Positions 48,224 to 58,515 of a stretch of 64,000 bases of DNA are shown here, piece after piece; position 1 is the stretch's first letter; each line of letters begins with the position of its first letter. A program made the position numbers and the translations under genes. Location of the stretch: assembly GCA_027625915.1 (NCBI GenBank), contig JANTQA010000026.1:868001-932000 (forward strand), given 5' to 3'. The notes beneath the pieces are model-generated. The model did no database searches, was not told the DNA's origin, and saw only the letters and a list, made by a program, of their open reading frames with translations. The stretch is from Anaeramoeba flamelloides. Its lineage: Eukaryota > Metamonada > Anaeramoebidae.

Positions 48224-48548
48224 AAAAGTAAGTTTGCAAAACCTCAAGATAAAAAACCTCTCTGGGTTTTCCTGAAATTCAAAAGAATTGAGTAAAGTCA
48301 ATGATTTTATTTAATTCTTTTACTTTCTGGAAATGTACGATTGTGTTTTTTTAACTTTTAGAAATCAAAAGAAAATTTCAAAAATTTTCAAAAACTCATC
48401 GTTACTCAACAGCAACTTGGTACTATACAATATTCTAAGATACTACTTTTTTATCTTAAATTATTATCCTTTTGAATAATTTCAAAATATTCTTGACCTA
48501 TCTACCAAAACTATATATATTATTTAGATTTATATTTATTGATTTAAA

Positions 48549-48744
48549 GTAAGTTTCATTTTTAAGTTGCAAAATTTCAAACAGATTTTAGGTGTAAAAA
48601 AATCTCAAATTAAAGGGTATTTATTGGAATTTTTATTTCACACAAATTATTTTACCAGAATTGGAATTTTATTCCTTAATTTCGGATTTTTTCATACATT
48701 AAATCTCCAAGAAAGTTTGTGACTTAAAAGTGGAACCAGCTGTA
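48549..48744. mobile_element. TACAGTC palindromic MITE, copy 7, left tip decayed
   Basis: The left end reads GTAAGTTTCATTTTTAAG and the right end GTGGAACCAGCTGTA. The internal palindrome is recognisable but worn. Confidence 0.7.
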
Positions 48745-49135
48745 TTTTGTACATCGAATAAATTATCAACTATCTTTTTTACAATTCATATTTTCATTAT
48801 ATATTTTTGAAAAGTTTTATTTTTTCTTGAAATATGTTTCAAACACTGGACAATATAATCGTTTGTTTTTTGTTTGTTTGTTTGTTTTTTTTTTTTGGGT
48901 TTATGACTTCTTTTATAAATTTAAATCCGGTCATGAACAAGTTTTAGCTTAATTTTTTTGTATGATTCTTTGATATTGTTGATTAATTATTAAAAAAAAA
49001 TTGAATTTTTTCTTTATACAACAATCTATTAAATTAGAATATTTTTGGTTTGGCTCAGATAAAAATCTTCTTCAATTTAAGGTGAATAGTGTTATTTAAG
49101 AAATAAAACACATTATATATATATATATATATTAA

Positions 49136-49335
49136 TACAGTCAAGTCCCCTTTTAAGACACAAAATTTCAATCAAAGTTAAGACACAAAAAAATCTCAAA
49201 TAAAAGCACTTTATTAAGAATTTTTTTTTTCACAAATTATTGTACAAGAATTTGAATTTTGTGCTTTAATTTGTGATTTTTACTGTGCCTTAAATTTTGT
49301 TGAAAGTTGGGGTCTTAAAAGTGGAACTGACTGTG
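49136..49335. mobile_element. TACAGTC palindromic MITE, copy 8
   Basis: 200 bp, starting TACAGTCAAGTCCCCTTTTA beside a TA run and ending GTGGAACTGACTGT. It is immediately left of foldback Q. Confidence 0.8.
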
Positions 49336-49366
49336 TTGGTAAAACATTCAATTCAAAAAAATAGTT

Positions 49367-49936
49367 AACTTATAACCGTTCCAATTGGGGTATTGGTTAA
49401 ATATTCTGAATCCATTAATTTTAACTCATTGATGAATTCAGAAATCAAAAAAATCCAAAATTTGTAAAATTAATTGAGAACATTACTGAAAATTGAAAAT
49501 CAACTTTATTGCGATTTTCCATTTAGATAAATTCTAAATTTATTAGGAATCATCTTTTTAAGAATTATTTTGTTATTGCATTTTAGAAATAAGAATTTTA
49601 TTTAATGATATCTTTCTTTTAATTATTTTTTCAAAATTTTAAATTTCTATTGGGAACCTTAGAGGATTTATTTTTTTACAAAATGGTTTTCATAATTTCA
49701 TGAAAATTTACAATAATCAAACACCTCTCTCAAATTCAAATTCTCTCAAATATTTTAAAAGTATGAAAATGTTTTTTATTTCAAAATTTAAAATCAAAAG
49801 TGGATTTTCATTTTCAGTAATGTTCTCAATTAATTTTACAAATTTTGGATTTTTTTGATTTCTGAATTCATGAATGAGTTAAAATTAATGGGTTCAGAAT
49901 ATTTAACCAATACCCCAATTGGAACGGTTATAAGTT
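49367..49936. mobile_element. Foldback element Q (570 bp, ~140-nt arms)
   Basis: AACTTATAACCGTTCCAATT at 49367 is matched by its inverse ending at 49936. The arms run about 140 nt with only about five differences, enclosing a ~285-nt loop. The high arm identity suggests a young element or ongoing correction. No open frame, no clear target duplication, no second copy in the window. Confidence 0.85.
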
Positions 49937-49997
49937 GCTTGTTAATTGGGTTATTTGTCTGTAAAATTGGAGTATATTTTTGACATTTTACTAAAAT

Positions 49998-50528
49998 TTA
50001 CAATTGATCGGAAAAATTGAATAACCGGGTTTATGAAAATTTCCGGGTTTTAGATTTGATAGTAATGTTTCAAATAAAACCGATAGACTTTTTTCTTCTT
50101 CTTGTTACAATAGATAGATCTAATTCACTATTTAATAGTATACCTGATACTAAATAAAATTTGTAGGTTAACATTGATATTTTGAGAACCTTATCAATTA
50201 TTAAAAGAATCTGTTTAAAATTTTTCATATTTTTACAATTTTTTATTCAAATTTTCTTTTTTTCTTATTCTTCAAGTTTTTTTTAAGAGAAAAAATTTTC
50301 ATTTGAATAATTTACTCTATTTTTTGAAGGATTTTACAATTGATCCTTCATTTTTCGAATAGATTTTTTCCTAATAGGACTTTTAAGAAACCAATATCAT
50401 ATTTTCTTGTTGTTTGTTGTGGGTTTCTTTGATCTTTTAATGATGTAAACTTTCCCCATAAAAGAGGTATGCTATGTATTTTGAAACATATAAAAAAACA
50501 ATTTTGCATGTATTATTTTGGCAACAGT
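49998..50528 (-). mobile_element. Family R element, copy D (inverted)
   Basis: The reverse complement matches copy C (51678-52172) over most of its length, more closely than either matches copies A and B. Together C and D form an inverted repeat around exon 1 of the ubiquitin protease gene. The outer end is worn and approximate. Confidence 0.7.
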
Positions 50529-50691
50529 CTCTGAAATCTACTATTTCTGAACTCATTCCATAAAATTCCATTCCGAATGAATAGTTGAAAATTATGATAA
50601 AACTCAACTCTCCAAAATTAAATCAAAAAAAACTCATTTTTTTTAATTCTAAACTTCCCAACCCAAAAGTAAAACCAAGTCACATTAAAGT

Positions 50692-53600
50692 ATGGAAGAA
50701 AACAAGCCTTTAGAATTTGATTTTGATTCAAATTCTAATGAAAAAATAGATTTATCCTTTATGGACAACTTTGGGAATCACGAGCCTGAAGGCAACATCG
50801 AAGTACAAGACAACACTTTTGTAAATGATTCTGACATGCTTGGTGCTTCAAATGACAATAACACGTATGAAACAAATGAAAGCAAGCCAGAACAACTAGG
50901 GTTGGTAGGCCTGCGTAATTTGGGCAACACCTGTTTTATGAATAGCGGTTTGCAATGTTTATTTAATTCCCCACTCTTGGTCAAATTTTTTCTAACTACA
51001 GATTATTTGGATACAATCAATTACGAAAACAAGATCGGAACAAATGGTGAACTTTCGAGGACATTTGGCAATCTTGTTGAAGAGTATTGGTCGGGAAATA
51101 CAGATATTATTGCTCCTCAGCAATTCAAGTTTGTTCTCGGTAAATTTGCAAAACAGTTTCTTGGGTTTGGACAACAAGATTCACAAGAAATGTTGTCTTT
51201 TTTATTGGATGGTCTACACGAAGACTTTAATCAAATTGTCAACAAGCCCTTTACTCAAAAAGTTGTAGGCAATGGAGAAAAAGACGACGAGTCAGTTGCA
51301 CAAAAATCTTGGAAAGTTTACAAACAAAGAAACGATTCGATTATATCTGGTAAAAACTTTGATTTTGTTTTTGTTTTTTTTATTTTTTTTTATTTTTTTT
51401 ATTTGGCGGAATTTTTTTTTCTTCTTTTTCAAACTGTTTCCTTCGTGTCTACCAGAAAAACAATTTACTTCAAGATCGTTGAAATGTAATTTTATTCAGG
51501 TGATTTTCTATTTTGAAAAGATTCGCTTTTTTTCTTTTGTTAACCCAAATAAATCATGAGTAAAAATTAGAAAAACTAATAAACAAAAAGTGTTTAATAC
51601 AAGTCGACAAAAACTTATATTAGCCTGTTTTAATGTTCTATTTGGAATTTTTCTGAACACTTTTCGTTAAACTGTCCTACTGTTAAAAAAAGCCCGTAAA
51701 GATTTGGTAAGCACGTGCTTCAATATAAATCCCAGCCTCTTTTTTCCGGAAAGTTTACATCATTAAAAGATCAAAGAAACCCACAACAAACAACAAGAAA
51801 ATATGACTTGGTTTATTAAAGTCCTATTAGGAAAAAATCTATTCGAAAAATGAAGGATCAATTGTAAAATCCTTCAAAAAATAGAGTAAATTATTCAAAT
51901 GAAAATTTTTTCTCTTAAAAAAACTTGAAGAATAAGAAAAAAAGAAAATTTGAATAAAAAATTGTAAAAATATGAAAAATTTTAAACAAATTCTTTTAAT
52001 AATTAATAAATTTCTCAAAATATCAAGAAATAAATCTTCAAAATTGACTTAGTATCAGGTATAATATTGAATAGTGAATTAAATCTTGTATTGTAACAAG
52101 AAGAAGAAAAAAGCAGGGTTTTATTTGAAACATTGGTTTTATACCCTTGATGAATGTATTTTTGACCACTATAATGAATTATCTTTTGAATATTGATTTC
52201 AGTAAAAAGTTGTTAAGGGACTAGTCTCTATTATTTTTTTTTTTGACCAATTTCTAAATAAAGATTCCTTCTCTAGAAATATGTATAATATTGAAAACAA
52301 AAAGGGTCTTTAAAATCTAAATAATTAGCAAATAATTTTCTCAATCTCTATTAAATTTAGGTAAAACAATTTAATCGAGATTAGTCCCTTAAATTAAGTA
52401 CAAATCAAAAGCCTGAGAATAAAAGCATTGTGTCTGAATGGTTATGTTACGAATTTATCAAAAAAAAAAAAAAAAAAAAAAAATGAAAAGGGTTGTGAAA
52501 TTTTTGTTTTTATTCCATTCAGACGTGTTTTCAAAAAAATTGACGGAGTAAAAATAGTTTTAATATAAGAATTTAGAGCGAAACAAAAATAATTTTAAAG
52601 ATTTTTAAAATTGGTGGCGAAATTATCGTTTTTTGGTGAGTCAAATCGAATATCATAATTGAAAGTTGACATTTGAAATCTTAAAAGAATAATTAATAAA
52701 CTTTTAAGGGTTATCCGAATTTCAATCTCAACAAAGATTGTAATTCAACCAATTCTCCAATGTAAATCATTTCATTGATTATCTGTTGAAGAAAATCAAA
52801 ATTTTACAAATTTTGAATTTGAATTATAAATCATTATTTTTATAAAAAAAAATTATGAATCCTTGAACAAAACAAAGTTCAAATATAAAATCGATTTGTT
52901 TGATATCATTACTTGTTATATCAAAATTATTTAAAGGATTCTCAATTGAAGGGTAGTAAAATAATTGCAAATTTTTAGTACTTCTGAGAATTTAACCAAA
53001 AAAAAAATCATTTTTTTGTCATCAACCCGAAAGATTTTTCAAAAAAAATAAGGCAAAATTAAAAAAAAATATTTTATTGATCAAAAAACTTGAATGAAAT
53101 TCTCCAGATTATTTTGAAGTACATTTATACCCTTATCCAAAACTTTTTAAATATTTAAAAATAAAGTAGGATGTTTTTTTCCATTCTTAAATTTTTGTTT
53201 TCTAACATTTACAAGGCAATTTTGGATTTAAAACCGAGAAAATTTTTTGACCAAAGCAAAAATCCGAAAAAAAAAACTATATTTTAATTTTTTATAAATC
53301 TTACATTTGAACAATTTCTGTTTACTTGGCATTAACAATGTTCAATAAATACAAAGTTAAATATAAAAAAAATATTCACTCAACGTAAAATTCAGATAGT
53401 CAGAAAGGATTATAAGGAAAATGAAAAAATGTTTTTGAATTCTTGCACAAGCTATTTTCACAAAAGAGGGAAAATTTTATTTTAATATTATTTTTATTAA
53501 AATCAACACTTATAAAAACAATTTGAATCTACAAAATTATTATTTATCATTTCTTGTTTCTTAATAATAATTCGATTTGTTTGTTAGTATAGCATTACAT

Positions 53601-56600
53601 AAATAAAAGATATCATAAGTTTTGATCTCAATTTTATATGATATTTTTTCTGGGTGATAATCAGTGATAATTTTTTTCTATTTTGATAAAAAAAAGTTTT
53701 CCTAACTTGGTTAATCTGGACAAAATTTCAAATAGGATTGAAAACATATAGCTGTATTTTATTGTTTAAAAAATTGTTTGTGTCGTTACCTTATTTCCAT
53801 TTTTTTATTGAAATTGGTCCTACTTGATTTCTCAAAAAAAAGTGCAATAATTTTTTTTTGATTTTTTAGAAATATTTCAATGGACATATTTTGAAAGAAA
53901 CCCCTTAGCCATTTATTCAATCGGAATTAATATTAAACTTAATTTAGTATTGTCAATTTACGGATAGATCCACTAAAAAGAGGATTTTTTAGAAAATGTA
54001 AAAAAAATACTGCCTCACTTTTTTTTAAAAATATCTTAGTTTTTGAAAAGTTGACTCTTTAATCTGAAAATAAAAATATAAATTACTCGGATATTTGTAA
54101 AAAAATTGAAAAAATCTCGTTTTGTGTTCATTTTAATCAAAATTATTTGAATTAATCCAAAATTTCCTCTATAATTCCAAAATATAGTCACTTATAAAAA
54201 AAATAAAAATTTAGAAAAAATAATCAATTTAAAAAAGGTTTTGTGAGTTTATGGAGATTTATTTTAATAAAACATTTTGGAAAAATGATTAATTCTAAAA
54301 AAACTCACTTCAAAGGTTGGTTTTGTGCTATTTTTTTCAATTTCTTAAGCATGTTGAATTTTGGGGAAAAATAAAAAGCAACTGGACAAATTTATTCAAA
54401 TAAAAATTTTGAATAGCTTTTTGTTCCCGATTAAACTTTGATGTACATAAACTATTTTCCAGTCAAAGTTTTCCAGTTGTAATGAGTAAAATACATGTGT
54501 CCAAAGGGTTTGCATAGATTTTAGAAGAAAAAATTTATTTTGGAAATTTTCAAAATTGAAATCATTTTTACACATTTTTGTTTATTTGTTTCTTTTTTTT
54601 TTTTAAAACGTCATTCAGTTGCAAAAAAATTTTTTATTGCAAGTTCAATAGTCAATTGGTAAAAATGTGTTATTCTAAGGTTATTAAAACCATGGAAATG
54701 ATTGTTAAGAAATCATATTGATTTCTATTGCAATTCTATTCGATCTTTGATCTTGATATTTGAATAATAAATAGGAAAATTTTCCACTTCATTTTCTTTT
54801 CCTTTTTCAAATAGAGACATAAATCACAATCTACTTGTTTGGGGACTTGATTTCTAAAAGAAAAGTATGGAAAATGAAATGATAATTATTTCCTATTTAT
54901 TATTCAAATACTAATAGAAGACCAAAACGATGATTGTTGTTTTCCTCAATGGGGTACTTAGGATTTTAGGCTTTCAATTTTTAAGAAAATTTATTGATTA
55001 ATTAGTTTTCTTTCAGACATATATCAACAATTCATTGATGTGTATTATTCGGGTTATTTCTTATTTGTTACTCAAAGGTCAATTATATAAAATAATTGAT
55101 ATTTGAAAAAAATGTTAGGCCACTTTGACGGAAACAAAGTTTACTAAAAATATTCAATGTTATAAAAAAATCAAAATTCCAAATCAATAATGTAAAAACA
55201 AGATGGTTTAACCTGATATGGAAAAAATAGAAATGGAAATTTTTACTGATCCATAAATTCAATTATTACAAAATATTTTAATTTTGATTACCGAAAAATT
55301 GGATCCATTTTTGAGAAACCTTTCTTTTTTTTTGAATTTTTAACAAGTTTTATTTAGAACAGAGTCAAACGAACCCAGATATCATAAGACCAATTCAGTT
55401 AACATTAAAAAATATTTTCATATTTTATATATTCATTAATAGATTGGATATTACTAAATATTCCAAGAATATAAAAACTCGAAATATTCCAAATTACAAC
55501 ATTTTTTTTTTTTTTTTTTGCTTTATTTTTTTGTTGGTTTCTGTTTATTTCTGGTATTATTAATTGTATAAAATTTACTAATTAATTTTAAACATTCCAA
55601 AATTGATAAAAATGTTTTATATAATAAAGTGATTTTTTCGGCTTTTTTTTTTCTATTATTTTTTAAAAAAAAAATTGTATTTATTTCATGAAGATGAATA
55701 ATCATCAAATAAAAGAAACATTATAAATTTTAAAAATTTAGGATAATTCAAATCTCTTAATAAATTAACATCAGTATTTTGGTTTATCAATCTTACAAGC
55801 AAGCATTTTTTGCTTCTTTATATAAAATAATATTTTTGTCAATTGCTTTTTTAGTTTTATTTTTTGAAATTTTCATTCATAAACCATAATTAATTTGTAA
55901 ATTTTATTAATCTTGATTATTTTATTCATTACTTAAATAATATTATCATAGATCTATTTAATGGGCAATTAAAAAGTAAATTAAAATGTTCTGATTGTGA
56001 CAATTTATCAATTACATTTGATACTTTTACGTTTTTAAGTTTGCCAATTGCAACTTCAAAATCATTTAAATTTATAATCTCTGTACGACCAAAAGATGCT
56101 TCAAAAAAAGTTTGTGAATATTACATTAAATCAAAAATTAAATTAGGCATTGATGGTATTCTAACAAAATTAGAGCAATTAACGGATATCCCCAAAAATA
56201 AATTAATTTTAACCAGAGGATCTTTACATAAAATTTCTGAATTTATTCAAAATGACCACCAATTATTTGGAATCACTCCAAGAGATAAATTAATTGCATA
56301 CGAATATGAAGTTTTTTTGACAAATGGCTTGAAATCCAATAAAGGTAAACAAAATGAAAATGGAAATGGAAATGGAAATGGAAATGAAAATGGTAACCAG
56401 AAAGGCAATGAAAAGGAAAAAGAAAAGAAAATTGAAAATAAAAATGAGAACAAAAATGAGAAAGAAAAAAAAAATACAAATGATGAAAAACAAAATCAAA
56501 TTCTCAATAATGAAACAAAAAATGAAGAAATAAAAACAAAAGAAACTATTTTAGAAAAAAAAGATGAAAATAAAAAACCTAAAACAAAACCAAAACAAAA

Positions 56601-58515
56601 AACTTTTACAATTGTACCAATTTTATTAAAAAAATTATATCCAGTAAAAAGCCGAAATCAAAAACTTATTAAAGAAAAAAGCTTTATTGATCCAATTGTT
56701 TTAGCTCTTGAAGTTGGTAAAGTCCCATATAAAAAATTATATAATAAAATTTTAGAATACATTGAGGGGTGGATAAGGAAAGAACTGCTTCCCACTGAAG
56801 AAGAAGATAAAATTGCATATAAAAAATGGATCAGGATTAGAAGAAGAAAAAGACAAGCACTTGAAAAAAAAAAGAAATTAGAAAGGGAAAAAGCCGAAAA
56901 AAGAAGAGAAGAACAAAGAAAAAAACAATATGAAATCCGAATGAGGAGAATGAAAAAAATAAATGATTTAAAAAAGCAAAGAGAATCTCAAACTAATCTA
57001 TATTCAGAAGAAAAAAGTGAAATAAATTGTAATAATAACACGAGAGAAACTGAAGAAGAAACAAATAAAGAAAATGATAATAAAAATAGTAATCATGAAA
57101 ATGGCAAATTTCAAATCAGCGCAAATACAAACATTCAAGAAAATAACAAAATTGTTGATGATAAACAAAATGAAACCAAAGATGATAATAAACAGAATAA
57201 TAAGACAACAAATACCACCACCACCATCAATAATAATAATAATAATAAAAATAATAAAAATAATCAAGCTAACAACAACAACAATGAAAATGTAAATATG
57301 AAGATACATATTAATTTAACTTTCAAGGAAAATATAGAAGAAGGTAAAAAAATTATATTAAATTTAAATCTTTTAGAAGAACGACCAAAAAAAACCAAAA
57401 CATCAAAAAAAACAATTAGTACAAATAATAAAAAAAAAAAAAATCTTAGGATTAATAATAAATCAAAACTGGAAACCATTTGGAGTAAATGGGGATTTGG
57501 GGATAACGTCTATAGACCTTTTTTCAAAATTGTAAAACTAAATAGATTTGGTACTATGCCTATTAAAAAATATACTCAAAAGGATTCTATACTGATCCAA
57601 AAAAACACTTTACTTGGAATTCAATTTAATCCTAATTTGTTTAAAGGGCCAAAATATATAATACCATTAAAAAAAATCACAGCAATTTCGCAGCATGAAT
57701 CCGCAAGAAAAATTCATAAAAATCAAGAAAGTTTAATAAGCAAAGATTTGGGTTTAAAAAAAATACCAAATATCGAAGAAATGAAGCCAATTGAATTAAA
57801 TAAATGTTTAAATCAGTTTATAAAAGAGGAGCAATTATCTGAACAAGACAAATGGTTTTGTCCAAAATGTAAAAAGCATGTATGCACATGGAAGAAATTG
57901 GATCTATGGAAATTACCCAAAATATTGATCATACATCTCAAAAGATTTGCACTATATTCCAGATCCAAAATCGATAAATTTATTAATTTCCCTTTAACTC
58001 TTAATTTAGATGAATACGTATTAAATAAAAATCAAAAAAATTCGAATTCTATTTATAAATTAATCGCAATTTCAAATCATTATGGTGGCACTGGTGGTGG
58101 CCATTATACGGCTTTTGCAAAGAATATGGTTACAGAGGAATGGTACGAATACGATGATCAGAAAGTAAATAAAATTGATAATATCGAAAATATTAAAACA
58201 AAGGCAGCCTATGTTTTGTTTTATCAACGGTTTGATCAAGAAAATGGAAAGTTACCACTCGAATCAGTTCTAGGGGAAAACGCTATTGATTTAGTTTTAG
58301 AATTTGAAAAACAAATGGAAAACAGTAATCAAGACTTACAGGATCCTCAAGATTATTTTTATGATAATCAAGACGATGATGAAGAAGATGATTTGCCCAC
58401 AATGAATCATCAATCGAATTTCGAACTTCCTTCATTCCTTGAATCAATGGACAACAATAGCAATCAACCCGAAATAACAAATCAAGAAAATAAAGATATC
58501 GTTGATGAGTATTAA
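50692..58515 (+). CDS. USP4/15-type ubiquitin-specific protease (cysteine deubiquitinase)
   Basis: Exon 1 is 50692-51349 and exon 2 is 55952-58515, joined in phase across GTAAAA...CATAG to give 1073 residues. The Cys box is LRNLGNTCFMNSGLQCL (catalytic Cys81), then GFGQQDSQEMLSFLLDGLHED. The splice rebuilds RNDSIISDLFNGQLKSKLKC, matching the family. Residues ~260-335 form a ubiquitin-like insert, and ~350-750 a Lys/Glu/Asn-rich insert with a charged helix. CSDC and CPKC are the two halves of the finger zinc site. IIHLKRF, GGHYTAFA (His937) and WYEYDDQKV complete the catalytic core. The tail is acidic. The enzyme removes ubiquitin from proteins. It lacks an N-terminal DUSP domain but otherwise resembles USP4/11/15 and yeast Ubp12. 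All catalytic residues are intact. Confidence 0.93.
51678..52172 (+). mobile_element. Family R element, copy C, in the protease intron
   Basis: Same orientation as copies A and B and inverted relative to D. Landmarks are GATCAAAGAAACCCACAACA and GAAAAATGAAGGATCAATTG, both matched inverted in copy D. The left tip TACTGTTAAAAAAAGC and right tip TTTGACCACTATA are worn. Confidence 0.7.
52213..52392 (+). mobile_element. Family Y element, copy 2 (180 bp), in the protease intron
   Basis: Starts TTAAGGGACTAGTCTC and ends GAGATTAGTCCCTTAA. The same length as copy 1 at 32460-32639 and inverted to it. TTAA on both sides. Confidence 0.8.
54460..55131 (+). mobile_element. Family U element, copy 3 (~672 bp), in the protease intron
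   Basis: Starts CAGTCAAAGTTTTCCAG and ends GGCCACTTTGACGG. The right half matches window bases 1-305, and the whole matches the inverse of 34282-34952. Confidence 0.75.

Larger units (their letters stand above)
45368..50691. other. Intergenic stretch: nothing to ~47.3 kb, then a pile-up of mobile elements
   Basis: 45368-47320 shows no gene or named repeat. From 47321 to 50528 six elements of four families sit close together: TACAGTC copies 6, 7 and 8, U-prime copy 2, foldback Q and inverted family R copy D. The last ends about 160 bp before the protease start codon. Confidence 0.55.
51350..55951 (+). other. 4.6-kb intron of the ubiquitin protease gene
   Basis: GT at 51350 (TCTG|GTAAAA) and AG at 55951 (ATCATAG|AT) join codon 220 as GAT. 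At 4602 nt it is far longer than the 77-324 nt of the other introns inferred here. It contains family R copy C, family Y copy 2 and family U copy 3, plus an A run near 52460. About 3.2 kb of the rest (52393-54459 and 55132-55951 especially) is AT-rich sequence in which I see nothing. Confidence 0.88.
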
